The position numbers and the translations under genes were made by a program. A model generated the notes under the pieces. That model searched no databases. It saw only the letters and a list, made by a program, of their open reading frames with translations, and had not been told where the DNA came from. A stretch of 64,000 bases of DNA from Sclerurus mexicanus (Eukaryota; Chordata; Aves; Passeriformes; Furnariidae), in the NCBI GenBank assembly GCA_013396755.1, contig VWZF01007170.1, positions 163,294 to 227,293 of the forward strand, in the 5' to 3' direction. Below, piece by piece: positions 35,101-49,500 of this stretch (its first letter is position 1; each line of letters begins with the position of its first letter).

Positions 35101-38100
35101 GTCTAAAGGATTACTTTCTTACTATATTTCATGACAACAAATGGACTAAAATATTTCACTTTCTGCTCATGCACATATTTGCTTGGATTAAAAAAACCAA
35201 CAATAAACCCAAGACCAAAAAGAAGGCAGCACTGTGACCAGGTGTACAGAGACACCAACTAACAGCAAGTTTTTAAAGGTGCCAGTAAATGCAAGGTTGC
35301 AAAAGGTGTCTTGAAGATGTCAGTGCAGTAGTTTCTGTACTGTAAGAATATAAAAGGAGAAACTAATCACAAGACAGCTTTTTGGAGCTTTGTTATTTCT
35401 GGATAACAAGCTGCACATTACAGCCTTTCTTTACACAAATAAATAGCTAGGCATCAATAATCCCAACTTAATATTGTTCCTAAACACTTCTGCATTATGA
35501 GACATTTCAGGTTTGAAAACACAAAGCATTTCACTACAGTTTTAAAGTTCAAATCTTCACATATGACTTAATCAAATTTTGTATAATTTACTCAATTTAA
35601 TAAAATTTGCTTACAGTAGAGACAATGAAATTCACTTTCCAGATGGATTTATATTAGAAATACTAGAATGAAGAAAGCCTTTTTTGTGCTAGTGTTATTC
35701 TTGCATTATTGAAAACCAGAAAGTGAAAACTGTTCCCATGTTTAACAGTTTACAAATATTCCTGTTTTGCATATAGCTTTACTTGACTTCTGCTATGTAT
35801 TTTGTCTTTTTTCCTCCCCATAAAATGCCAACATTTCCCTCTTGAAAAAAACCCAAACAACTAATTGTAGTCTTCTCGTGGCTTTTAAAAAACCCGAACC
35901 ACCAGCACCAAAAACACCGGGTAAGTCCAATCAACAGAATACAAAATTCTCTCAATAAAACTCACGTATGCTTGTGCGACACCCTGGTGATAGATAAGGT
36001 TCTATCTGGTCCAAAAGATTCTCATGTGCAAAAATCATTCTCAGCCAGGTAAAAGCTGTGCACAATAGCAACAGAGTTTATTCACAGCAAGTCAGATGAA
36101 GGAGCTTTAACATTTAATCCCCAAAACTGACCAGAAGCAAAAGAGATAATGCTGCTGAGATAACACTTAACACCAAGATAGGAAAGTAGTTGTTGTAACT
36201 CCTTTACTTGCATTGAATCTCATGCAGCCAAGTGCTGAGCAGTATGTGTGAGGAAGGAAAAGAAGGCACGTGGACTCATCTGATGCACGTCTGCACTGAC
36301 TGTGACAGGGGCAGCTCACACTTCATTATTCTGGTGCTGATTTGGAGAAATATCATATCATTAAGTCACTTCATTCCGTAGCAGCCTGAACCTGAATTGC
36401 TTTCCAACTCCTAAGACAGTTATTCACTGCATTTTTCATAATAGGAAAATATAAAATGTAAAATAAGAGATTACTACGCTACGAAAAACATCTTGGATCA
36501 CAAGCTTGTCTTTACCATAAACACTACCTGTGCTCAGTTAACCCGAAAGGCCTGTTACACTACATTCTGGACACGCTCTTTCCAGACAAAACTACCAAAA
36601 TATGACCCTAGAGGTATTTAATGAAGCAACCAGAACATCCTAACCTCATAGGAGTTACAGAAAATCAGGCAAAAAAAAAATAGATAAAGCCTCTCAGCTC
36701 GAAACATTATTAAATTCAAGGCAGTGATATCATTACATGATATGGGCAGGTACAAATATGGACAAATACATATTTGATGTAAATACTGTTGTTGTTTTTC
36801 CTTAAATGAAACATATTTAATGGAATAATTTGAATTTCCTCTCATGTATAAATGTGTCAGTTTGTCAAGTAAACTCATCATCAAGTGCTGTAGAACTTAA
36901 TGGGACTTTTGTGGAATAATTAGGGCCAGCTCAGACCTCTCTGAAATGATGTTCTACAGAAGTTGGCTAAGATCACAGAGTCATTCCTGGCTTTTAATAA
37001 AAATTGAAATATGGTAAAGGGGCAGCTCGATATCCCTGTATATTCAATTTATTTATCTTCTTAGAAGGAGCAATAAAATGTCTTATGTGTGCCTTGCAAA
37101 AACACATCTGCCCTAACTGATGGCACCACACCCACTGGATTAATGACCTTCATTGATGTTTTAGAAGAGAACGCTGAAAAAGGACTATAAAAAGGAGACT
37201 GGACAGTCTTGTGATAACACTATTGCATTGCTCTCCCAATAACTCAGTTCGTTCCTTGCCTCTGACACAGCAATTCTCTGTGGCAATGGTCACGCAGTTC
37301 GAGCCAACGTTCGCATCAATGCTGTTTCCAGGTCTTAAATGTGAGGCAGAGGGTCTGGGGATCCACTGCGTTCCGAGGGTGATGGACTGGGGTCTCTGGA
37401 AGGTGGAGCTGCTCAGCAACCCCAGTAACACTTGGAAAAATGGTATCACTTGGTCCTATTAATTGAACTTGGGGCTATTTAGAGAAAATCGCACCACCTT
37501 ACTGCATTTACTTTTTCCTGGCAAAAAATAGGAGCCAACTTTTCTCTCAGTTCTCTGCTTGTCCAAAGAAATAACATCACCTTCCCCCCCACTCCCTCCC
37601 ATTCTCTGTGCTGCCATTAAAGCATCATTCTTCTTCAGCAAGGGTTGTACTACTCCACAAGTTTTTAATATTCCTGATTATGCCTGAGTATGAGAAAGCT
37701 TTAAGTCATCAGGGGATCCCTTCTTCAGTAATGAAATATGCAATTTTCATTCACAGCATCTGCCATCGTAATGGACAACATTTGCAGGAAATAGAGACAA
37801 TTTTGCTTTGCATAAATCAAAGTGTGTGAATCTTTTCTGTATTGCAGACAAAGACTCAGAGATCTTGCCCACAGTAGTTTAATCCACTCCTGGCCTTCAG
37901 GTTCCTCAATATCCCCCACCTTGCCGCGGCAGGACCCGCACCCCTCTTGTGTCCTGTGGCTGCAGAGTCAGCAGAGGGAGCACAACATAACGAAAAAACC
38001 TCTTTCCAAGAACTCCACTGACACAATCCGTGATGTTCCTGAACAAACAAACAAGCAAAAAAAGGACACAAAAAGAGCCTTGTTGGCTGATACCCCCAGT

Positions 38101-39070
38101 TCTGTATTTGACAAAAAACATATCAAAGTTTGCTTTAAAAATTCCACTACAGAATTTTTATTGTTATAAAAGAAGAAGATATATAAAGAATTTTTTTTCT
38201 TTTTATCCATGCACATAAATAAAACATTGTTATAATTCAGGGCAGAAACTGTTTCAATTATGTGATGATGAATAAACACTGAACAGCAATATATTGGTAG
38301 GACTTAAAATAGTTACACGAAGCAGTCATTTTCCAAGAAAATTACACATTACAAACCACTATGATTATGGGAAAAGGGCCCGGGATTACTTAGACAACTG
38401 ATAGGATAAGTATTGACAGTTTTTTGTATTGTAAATTCAAATGGTTTTTAAAGCCTCAGTGTTGCCTCCCAGCACGTCCACCCAGGACTGTGTTTTGTGG
38501 CAGGAGCAAGAGCACTTCTGCATTCACTCTCCTCTGGGTACCACTGTCTCACTAGACCTGCTACTTTTCTTTTCAAGCATGAATTTATCAAAAATATTTA
38601 CAGGAATTAAAATTCAGCTCACTGCAAAACAAAAGAATCAAAATTCTATGGATTAGTTTCAATTAGAGAACTCTAAACTAAAGCTCTCTGCCTTTTAATT
38701 TGTAAAAACAAAGAAAACACCCAGTGTCTCTATCAAACGTTGAGTGCCAAAATCCACTCCACAACAGCAAGTGCCTCAGGAAAGCAGTAAGTCACAGATG
38801 GCTGCTAATGTCATCTTTTAACAGAGATAGCATTAAAAGCACCGCTGACTCCAAGCACAGCAAGGTAATGGATGACATTTTCTTCTCTGTTCCTCAGGTC
38901 TAACCCTCAGGCCACCTGAAAATGACCGAAAAATCAACATTTCCACTAGGAAAGACACCTGAAAATACCAAAAAGATGCCACATAGAGAATATGCTTTTG
39001 AAAGAATGGGAATAAACGTTCCGTATAAAACAAGCGTAGTGGTTCTGGACCAAATGGATTTGCCAGCTCT

Positions 39071-39120
39071 TTAAGCAGAGAAGGAGGAGAAAGAAGAGGA
39101 GCAGGAGGATGAGAAGGAGG
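39071..39120. repeat. Purine-rich (GGA/GAA)n low-complexity tract
   Basis: The plus strand here is almost pure G and A, with GGAGGAGAAAGAAGAGGAGC-type content. It is a simple triplet-biased repeat upstream of PPARG with no coding support. Confidence 0.7.
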
Positions 39121-42100
39121 GCTGTACCAGGGTGCAGCCAAGGGCACACCTTAAGAGTTAATCACTGAGTAGGAGGGGTATGAGCTTAGGAAAGTCTCCT
39201 TTTCCATCCCCTGTACCAACCTGCAGAACCAGCACAGGGCCGGAATTTTGAGAGCGGAAAGAGAAGCAGCAAGCTGGGAAGCAGCAAGGGGAGTGTTAAA
39301 GGGGTCACAACCAACAAGGTACTCAGAGAAGGAGCTTGAAACACCACTACCAGATGCACATTTGTGTCCATCTCCACAACCCTAAGCATGGAGGAGTGCT
39401 GAGGGCTGGGTGGCTGAGAAATCCAGGGGTGCACTGTGCAAGGGCTGCAGACACCAGTGACACCTGCATCCCTCAAAAAGCCAAATAAAAAGTAAGGGAG
39501 GACTCAACCCACTCATCCTGCCAGCAAGGCTGCACAATAAAACATCAGGAGAAACTGTATAAACCCAAACACTTGAAAAGGCCAAAGCAAAAAGGCACCT
39601 CATAAATCAGTAGGAAATGTATTTTATTCCTATAACTGAATCATAACTGTAAGCTGTGTTCGCTAAAAGCACAGTCCATAAAATTTACTGCAATGGTTAA
39701 GAGGTAGCTGTTAATAGAAATGGGGGAAAAGGCCCATTCAGGGAATAATAAAGCTGTTTAATTTTATCTTCTACATTATGCCTGTGTAATTCACACAAAA
39801 TGGTAAGTGGCCTGGGTTCTTATTTGAAATAGCAGCAACATAAACCATTGTAAATATAAATGCAAATAAGAGACAAACTCGGAATGCCACAGGCTACTCA
39901 GATATGCTATGAATTATACCATCCTATTTTAAGTAGTTAATAGAGGGTTTGTTGCATTCTGCTACTGGATAGATATTGATGAAACTTCAAGTTGTTTCAG
40001 GATATAAAGAGCTGATTGTAAGGCTGTGCTCAGATAGCTTTAACAGAAATGGAGAAAACCGGACCACGGAAAATTTCTGTCTAAGAAATACTGTTTTACG
40101 TATCTGAAAAGCTTATAGGCAGATAGCTCAGATTTAAGGGCAAGAGCACTTCAAAATCATGGAGAGCATAACTACAGAATCCTGGAAGTGACACGGTGTT
40201 GAGCTTCCAGTGGTAAAGTCTGACTACAAGAGAAATAAGTGTTCTACTACTGCCACAGGACTGACAGGACACTGAGCTGAAGAGATGATTTCTGCTCTGT
40301 TAAGTTAGAATTCAAAGTTTGTGGGAAAGGATCCTCAAATTGTTCTTAGAAATACTTGAGCAGAAAAGCTGCACTTTTCTAGTTATAGGCAGCTGCAATC
40401 ATGCTTTGGGAGGCATCATGTACTAAAACTAAAATTAATCCTGAAGAAAGACCTTCAAGTGCTTCTTGCTGAAAAATATCTTAAAAATACCTCCCACTCT
40501 TTCAAATAGAAATCATTGTTATTTCGTTTCTTTGAACTAAAAGAAAACCACCTCGAGAAGCATAAAAATCTGAAAAATAAGATATCATCTGATTGGTAAC
40601 ATAAACCCAGATAAACCTCTCCAGAACTTTAGTGGGCAAAGACCATATATTGGCATTTACAATATGCCTGGTTGCCTTAGTCGACCTTAAACCTGGATCA
40701 TGTTGGTTGTGAGGGATTTGAGGAAACCAGAAACAAACAGCGTGTCTCCAACTTGCGCTGGCAGTATTGTAAAACGACCTCATTATATAAAATGTAGGCG
40801 TTACTCTCTATGAATCATTGTGATTTAAAATAGGATACTGATAGATAGGCAATGAATCACGGTGGATTTTGTAATCAGCACAAGTTGGGTTCTTGGGAGA
40901 GCCCTTTGCCCCCTTTGGCAGCGCAGGACAGCTGAGCTGCTCTTGGCGTGGAGGTGCCTCCTAACGCTGAAGGAAGTAATTGATTCTAAAATATACCAAA
41001 AGTGCTGTGTGGTACAAGATAGCAAAGCTTTATCGACTACAACAGCACAGCACAATTCAACTGACAGCGTTAACGTTCTCAGGACTGTGTTTGGCTCCAA
41101 GTCTCAACACACCTTTTATACCTGGTGTTCATTACGCTGGGCAGGCTTTGCATTCTGTGGTCCAGCAAAAGTTTTACCAGCGACAGGAAAGTCATGTAAT
41201 TAAAAAATGTCCTGTTTGCCATTAAAAGTATTCTGAGAGCGAATGACCCACTCAGAAGTTTCACATGCAGACTTACGCACAACTTGTGACCGTGCTTTCG
41301 GAGGTCAAACTCTCTCTGAAGTCAATAGGAAGTTTTACAGCTTCAACAGAAATTCAGTGGTTAGGCCACAGTTAAACAAAACACTCATTTACGTGCTTTA
41401 TTTTGAATAGTGCACTAGTGCTAATGGTATTTAAACACCTGCTTGAAGTTAAGCGTTTTTAAAAACTCAGTTCCTGGCTAAGGAAGATACATAATTATTA
41501 TTAAATTACATATCACACACATGCATACGCACAAATAAATCAGTGTATGTTGTAATAGAGATCCATAAGAAATTAAGTTCTCATCAAAAGCCATATGTCC
41601 TGTGTCAAATTACTTTTTCTCCCCAACCACTGTGGGCAGAGTGAATGCAGTGAGCTCACAGTGCCACGGAGCTCCAGTGGCCCTGCTCAGCCAGCCCTGC
41701 CGTGAGTTCCCGCAGCAAACAGCGCTGGCTCAGCCTGGGCGGAATTCAAGGACAGCAGAAAAGCTGTTTAATGAGTTTATGCTGCGCTCACACATAATGT
41801 GTTATATGAAAATTTGCCAGTTCCTCTGTGGCTCCACGAGCCCTCGTGAGATTGCCAGAGATTTCTGCAGGTAGTGTGGCAAAACACACGCGTGAGATGT
41901 GTAAGCACTGCAACTATTTACAAGACAATGTTATGCTCCACTGCTTATCTGGTTTCATTAGGTCATTATCACCATGTCTCTTCATGTACTTTAATATACT
42001 AATAATAGACTCCGTTCTTGGAAAATGGTGCTTAGTCAATAATTATCAACTACAGTGCCAATTTAATACGAAATTTTAGAACAGTTGTGCTCCTTTCTGG

Positions 42101-42527
42101 AATTCAGATCTGAATACAAAGTTTGTGTTTCTTCTTGAGATGTTAATAACTGTAATAGCAAATGTTGTTTGTTATGTGCACTGTATCCAGTTCATATTTT
42201 CCTTCTAAAACATGGCAGATACAATAAATTTAATACTAATACTGAAGAAGTTTGATAACATTAATACTTAAATAACCACATGAGGCTTTCTCAATCCACT
42301 TTGTAGTAGTAGAGACTACGGGTGCAGAATACTGTTGGTAAAAAGCCTGGGATTTTTTCCTTTCCTTTCCCTCCTCTGTCATGTCAGTGCTTTTTAATGT
42401 TCACAAGACAGTAAACTGAAGTATTGTTTCCAAGAGATGAGCTAATAAGGCACAACTGTAATATGGTAAAATATTAATATCCTAAAGGCAGTTCCCTGCC
42501 ATGGCGGAATACTGAATACTCCCACAG

Positions 42528-42549
42528 GAAGAGGAGGAGGAGGAAAAAA
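42528..42549. repeat. (AGG)n short microsatellite
   Basis: A short run of AGG units (AGGAAGAGGAGGAGGAGG) lies in the upstream region. Nothing else is seen with it. Confidence 0.7.
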
Positions 42550-45500
42550 TGCCACATGAGTTTAAACTCATTCCTTGAATTAAATCCCACTTTTAAAGTT
42601 TTTCCTGGCAGTGAAGCGCATTGAAAAAATTATCCATAAAAATGCTTCTCTCAAATTGGGATGAGTCGTTTTCATCCCAAAGCTGTCATCTTCAAAATAC
42701 TAAAAATGTAAAATGTATTTGGATATGATAAGACTGTATGTAGGGCCCACATGATTGACTGAGTGCTGTATTTTGGCAAAATATTTTAATCTGTTGGACA
42801 ATCATCAAGTTATAAAAGTTAAAAAGCACCACGTTGCAAAACTCATTCATTAACATAAACACGCTTAGCAGTATTTCTGCATGAAACACAGAGAATGTCT
42901 CAGTGTAGCTGTAAAACACACTGTCCTATACGTAATTAAATACAATTTCTGACACGTGCCATGTACAATACTCTGTGTGTGCGTACAGCCACTGAACTCT
43001 GTGACGTCGGGATAATTCAAACACATCAAAGCTTGAGAAAGTAGACAAATAGTACCAAAGAGGGCTTAACATTTAGCATTTTTCTCTTTTAAATGCCCCC
43101 TGGATTAATCAGCACAAAAATGTGTTCAGATTTTGTGGGGAATGCAGTTATTTGCACTTTAAAAAAAAATTAAATTATATTACATTATTTAAATTTTACT
43201 TATGGACGGGTCTTTTCACTAGCTGCTGAAATTCTCCTAGCAGACCGTTGTGAGCCCAGTGCAGAGCTGAAGGACACTGCTCTGCACCCCATTCCTTGCC
43301 ATTACTCTGACAAGGAAAGCACCAGGCAAAAGAAAGACGAGCACCCCAATTTGATTATATGCAACAGCAGCTTCCTACCAGCCCCCAGTCAGAGTACTCA
43401 GCTAAATAACTTAATAATAAAGACACATGAACTTTTGTACACCTATCATCTGTTGCACAAATGTATCTCTTCCATCTTTCAAATGAGCAAAGAAAAATTC
43501 AGTCTCAACTGTACGAACTGCAAAGCGCACAACCTGCTCAGCCACTTTTCAGCACCAGAGCAATCTCTTGTCATCTGACTGCTGTACTTTTGACCCTCCA
43601 AAAAATTCCCAGCTAAAACATGTTGACATGTTTTCACATGTGATTCGATAATTATTGCTCTCAATAGTGTCAGATACTTATCACATATTTAGATCAGTGT
43701 TCTTTGCATCTCATGAACTCCATCTCTCTAAATATTAATTTTTCCAGGCAGCTCTCAAACTATCCCATCCAGGTGACTTCAGGCTCCTGCACAGGGAGCG
43801 TGGGCTCCGGCCACAAGCACAGGGAGCTTGCTTTTCTACCTGCAATTGCAACACTATGAGAAGTATTCAATGAACACCAGCAAATTAATGTTGAATTGTG
43901 CTCTACATTTAAGTTACCTGGAACAGTTTCACTTCTGAATCTCCCACTGGGCTACAAGCATCAAGAGAATCTTCCCTATTCTTGTTTTTTTTGGGTCAGT
44001 ATAAAATACAACACAATATAATATTGTGCCCAGTATTTTATTCCAGAAGGAAAGTGGGTGAAAACTTTCTGAAGAAAATCTCTGCAAGAGCTCAATATAA
44101 TATAGTAATTTTAAAGCCTGTGTGTGACTAAATAATAGCAACCTGAGAAATCTCTTACTTTCAACAAAAAATACAGGAATTTTGTTGGGATTTTTCTGTT
44201 TTACATACTTCAAAAACACTTCTTGCAGACTGATGCTTAAAACTATAGTAAGTACTGAACAGAGGAAAAAAAACCCAACACAGCCTCAGATGCAGCACCC
44301 AAGATCTGAGTTACTGTGCAATAGAGGATACCAGACAGCCCTAGAACAGAACTGTATTATCTTGAGTTTTAAACTATATAAAATGGGTTACAATTGTACA
44401 TTTATGGGGCAAGACCTTTCCTAACAAACTCTAAGTAGTCCTGGATGTCAGTTTATACATCAGACAAATCAAAGTATTTTCAATTATGTCATTCCTACCA
44501 TCTCATACTAATAAGCAAAACTCCCTCTACCACTCAAAAAGAAAATACCCCAATACATGCTCCCAATAAAGGACTCTCAGCACATTATATGATAATTAAA
44601 AAGGGCACATGCCACAAGGTAATTGAATCCTCCTGTCCCCCATCCCTCAGAGTTTTCCAAGAAAAGGCCCCCCTCATCACACATTTCACTGAGAATCTGA
44701 CACGAGTCTTTGGGAGCAGCATAGATTTTGATGGAGATATTGAATTCTTTTCCAAATGTATTTTTCAAGGGAAAAAGCCCCAAGATACCATTCTCTTAAA
44801 AACACAGAAGTAACTTACTAAAAACACAATGGGAAAGTGCTGCCTGAACCTGAAGGAAGAGATGAATATTCTCCCTGCAGCCCTTTTATATGAAAAAAGA
44901 GACAAAATATTTGTGGGGAAAGAACATGATTTCATCTTCTATTTAATTTCAAAATCATTAATGCTCTTCAAAAAGCACTTAAATATAACCTGCATAATGA
45001 AACATTAACGTAAAAATCTCCAAGTCCTGACTTTATTAGTGGTACATAAACCTCCTGTGTTTTCTAATAAGAGATCTGGCAAGGTTTGGATTTCACGATG
45101 TGTCTGAAAACTAAAGGTAGAAATTTCTTTGATCTTACTTTCTCTTGGGTTATTCCTCCTCTATGTTATTTAATATCCTAAGAATATGTCTGCTATGACT
45201 TGGCCCTGCTTTCATCAACCTTTCTATTTTGAAGTAAAAGATTTTCCAATTCATCCATTGAAATTGCCTTGCTTTCCCCATGAAAGAATAAACATTTTTA
45301 CCTGCCAAGGTACATAAAATTATTTCACATAAGTCACCTGTTCCTTCACGTGAATCGTACAACACTCCTGTGAGCATCACTCATCCAAAAAGCAGGGTAT
45401 GTTTTTATTTAAGCAAACTTATGTCTGGCAATAAACAGCACTCCTCGAGCATCCCATGGCTTTCGCTACAGTTCTTTGCCTCTGCAATAAACTAAACATG

Positions 45501-46456
45501 TAAAAATTGGTGTTTGATGTTATTCTTCAGGTCGTAGTCCTGGCGATCTTTAGCCCAGAGTGCCCACACACAGAATGTCTCACCCCGTCACACACTTGGA
45601 CACCCCAAGTCAGCAGAGTTTTGATCTCACAGTGACTCTATAACTGCACAAACCATCCTATTAAAGGAAGATGGAAACTGGTATTGCTATTTTTGACAAG
45701 AAATGTTTGACAGTTAAAATGACATCATTTTAGGACACAAACAGAAAGTGGAGCATCCACAGCTGAGAAAAATTTACTGTCAGGAGAAAGTTATTTATGT
45801 ATAATTTCATAATTCTGCTATTTTTAACAGCTACTCCTGAACAGCTATTTTTGTAAATGTGTTTCCAGCTGCAAAGAATCCACCAGTGCTTGACCAAATT
45901 AGTAAAGGCTCTGATTGCACCTTGTATTTTGCACACAAGTATCGTGGAGAGCAGGAAGTGTCTAGGAGCTCTAAGCTAGAAAATCCTGGTGTGCCCCAGT
46001 CACGTCTGTGCCTCTGGATTTGGGACTGGAGACCCCAGTTCATGTAGACTCGCCTGCTTTCATTAAAATCTGAGCCACCATCCCATTCTGTCTTTGACAG
46101 CATTTGCTGCTTTCAGTTGAGGAGAAAAGCGTATAATCAAGTTCTAACACTGTTTCAGTAAGATTAATAATTATAGGGTTATGCAACATTAACAATAGTG
46201 GGACAAGCAGAGCAGCCACGTTAAATTTTAACAGCATTAAAAAGAGGAGAAGAAAGAGATTGAGAAAATTTCAGTTCCCTTCTCTGTCATGTGTTCTTGC
46301 CATTGTCTTGGTTTTTTCTATATTTAAAATACTGTAAGAATTTGTTCTGCAAGTAATGTAAGAGGACAGCTAACAGCAAATCACTCAGTTTCAGGTTGGG
46401 ATAAACAGAGGAAATACACCACAATTCAAGACAAAAATGTGCAGTTAAATACTTAC

Positions 46457-46523
46457 ATTTATAACTAACTTCTTGTATTTTTTCTAGAACATTCATGGAA
46501 TAAGTTACTACAGTGAAAAACAT
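46457..46523 (-). CDS. Candidate alternative first coding exon of PPARG (isoform 2-like), tentative
   Basis: Reading the minus strand, an ATG at 46523-46521 opens 22 codons plus one base before a strong donor AAAT|GTAAGT at 46457. The peptide starts MFFTVVTYSMNVLEK. One leftover base is exactly the phase required by common exon 1, whose first two bases complete a Trp codon and continue Ile-Thr-Met-Val-Asp. The join would give a 25-residue N-terminal extension, about 500 residues in total. That is close to the 28 residues added by the mammalian PPARG2 exon, although the sequence does not clearly resemble that exon. An in-frame TAG lies upstream of the ATG, so this could be a transcript's first coding exon. 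The site is 14.3 kb upstream of exon 1. Chance occurrence cannot be excluded without transcript data. Confidence 0.45.
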
Positions 46524-49500
46524 TAAAACTTGCTGAAAAGCGTTATTTTGAATAATTTTGCATAACTATGCTTCTTTAATCTAAATACATGTGTCATCTT
46601 TACATACAAAGCAGAAATCATACACTGCAATACTCTGGGACACTTGATAACTTGATTGGTTTATTTTTAAAACAGCTATTTATCTTCCACTGGACGAGAA
46701 TACCAACAGTGAACCGTGCAATAAATTATTATTGTCAGACCCCATTGTTCTTTTAAGGAGATTCCTTTTCTAGGCAAGCAAGTTTAGTGTGAGGAACTAA
46801 AAGTCATTGCTGTGACTTTTTGTAACCCCTCAAGCAGGCGTGTGAACAACTAAACAACATGTGGCTCTGAGAGATACTGAGGACAAGCTACTGGCACTTT
46901 TTAATGTTCTAATTTTTTTCTAATTGGTGAACAAGTATCAATAGTTGCAAAATCACGATTTTGATGCATGACCACAAGATGGTCAAGCTCTTCAAGGATT
47001 CAGCTTTATTTAAAGAGACTTAAAAAGAATTTTAAAAGAACCATATTAAAATACTATTGAGATTATAATAAAACAAAGAATAAATTCTGAAGGGACATCT
47101 GGATTACGTCCAGTGCAATGCAGTGCTGAATATCAGGATAAGGCACTTGCTATGCAAAACTCCCACTGAAAGCCTTTGAATCGTCTCTAATCCAAAAGAT
47201 CACAAGGGGTCTTCAGCAGCCACCTGCTCCCCACTCCCTACGTGTCTGTCCGCTGCGTAACAAAGGGCTGAACATCTCTTTTAAACCTTATTGCTACACT
47301 CTCTACAAACTAAGACATTATTTTGCAGCAGCTGAGGTGATCCATTGCCAACAGTGATAAACTTGGTGTAGAAGGATCGAACGAGAATGAAAATAAGCAC
47401 AACTATAATCTAATTTCATTTTGCCCACCTAAACTGGCAGAGATTGCGAATTCAGAGCCTGGATTGGATCTCTCACCTTCACTTTCTACTACCAACAGAG
47501 CATCACGAAATAGGTTAAACACCAAACTATTTGCAAAAGCAGAATCTGGTATTCACTGGGCTCCAAGAAGACAGGGTTAATCTATGACACACCTTCCCAG
47601 CACAAAGGGTGGGCTGGTAAAGCCGCTGTGAAATGCTGTGTGAAACTAATACAATTAAACAATGGTCTAAATCTAATTCCTAAAATGTTTCAGATGTTAA
47701 CTGATACTGGACTTGGTTTATTTTGGACGTATGAAATATTTTTTACAGCTCTACATATATATGGTCACTGAGCCAGACAAGAAAATTTGGGGACACACTG
47801 GCTCCTTTAAAACTGATGGTAAAATTTCTATCACTTTATTTAATTTACCTTTTGCAGGACAACAATGGCAGCATGGGTTTTGAACAGGAATGCCAGATCT
47901 CTTGGTCAATATCTGAACATAACAAACTCAAAATCTCTACCAACACAAACATACACACCACACCAAGTCCTGAGGAAATCACTGCTCTGTAATCCTAGGT
48001 GAGCTAAAACGTACAAACCACTGACACTGAGATCACAATAATACATAAAGTGAGCAATAAATAGCTTCCTCCCAAGATTTACATCTCCATGAAAGCAGAA
48101 GAAGTTGCCAATTCCGTTATGTTTGTCAGATACAAAGCCCCGGGATTATCAATGGGCTGTGTGCTGGGAATCACAGCACTCAGCTGCATCTTGGGTCTTG
48201 CCAGTTGTATCTTGGTCTTACAATTTGCTCTCAGATGTTAAAACCACTATTGTAAGCAGTTCAAAAATACATCGTTGGAAAATTGTTAATGCCCTAGTCA
48301 TACAATGTCATTTTGAAGCTCCCTGGGAATTTAGATTTGCACAGCTTATTAGGATATGACCTTTCCCTCGATTTTTTATTTTAAGATCAAGTTAAGATGA
48401 AATTTCCCCAGTGGGAGTTGCTGTGTTTCCTCCACAGATAAGGAAAAGAGAAATGGCAACTCTGGATAGAGAATTTTCATATATTTCTACAGTACAGACA
48501 ACTTTGTGGTCTTGACAGACATCCAAGGCATTCCTAGAGGTTGAGAGGAAAGTCATGCAGAATGTTAACCAAAAACACCCCAGGAACATAACAAAGGTAT
48601 TTCCCTGAATCTTTTACCTTTCCTTTGTTAAAGGCCATCTCAGAGTTGGCTTTGAGGAATTTTAAGGCCTGTGGACTCCTTGCATTCAGAGCACCAGGGG
48701 AGCGCTGGCTGTGAGATAACAGCTTCTTTCTGGAATACATTCCCATCTCTTTGAGTGAGCAATGACTACCTCTGCAGCACTCCTTTTCTTCTTCATAATA
48801 CTGATATTGTCTCTCAAATTCACACACTTCAGCATTTCCACGCTCGTTAGATTAGTGTAATTTTTTGTGGGATCTCAGGGAGCTGATTTAAAAGCAGGAG
48901 GTTGAAAAATGGATTCTCAAAGTTTACCTACATAGGAGGTATTGAAAATGGCTAAGAAGGATAATAACTCGGGTTCCTTGGTGGGCAGTGACAGAGGTTC
49001 CTCCTGAGGCTGATTCAGAGCAGTTAAAGAAACCTCTTGCTCTAAACTATTCTCTGTCTTTGTGATATGGGCTGATTATCAATTACCAATCACAGTATAA
49101 ATACTTATATATAGTAAACATTTTTAACAGTTTAAGGCAGGGGTATGCCAACACTTCTTAGTCTTTATGACTATGTCTCTCCCAAAGAAGCTCACAAAGA
49201 TATTGAGTTAAATAAGTAGAAGTTGAATGATATTGCTTATATTTTAAAATTTTCGAGAGCTCAAGATGGTAAAAACTAACAGCTGTTAGTAAGTTTTTAT
49301 TTAGGAGAGAATAATTTTCTCTCTAAAAGTAAAATCAGTTGGTCAATAAAGAGATCACCAAGAGGAATTAAATATTTTTCTTTTTTGGATACTCAGGGTA
49401 AAGTTTTAATGCAATTAGCCTTTGCTGTGCAAACAGCATTTTTGCTCAACTACAGATACCAAAAGAAGAAAAGGAACTGACAATGGAATAAAAGGAATTA

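Noticed and set aside
43929..43960. Minus-strand words resembling the mammalian PPARG2 exon (GGGAGATTC, GTGAAAC)
   Set aside because: The words are out of order relative to the mammalian exon, with no matching start codon, frame or donor.
44754..44820. Exon-like minus-strand segment ending at a GTAAGT donor near 44.8 kb
   Set aside because: It has a donor and a distant acceptor-like CAG but no initiator or recognisable peptide. The evidence is weaker than for the segment at 46457-46523.
47085..47130. Possible further CR1 3' end (GAAGGGACATCTGGATTACG)
   Set aside because: Only a short stretch resembles CR1, without the terminal octamer or neighbouring CR1 sequence.
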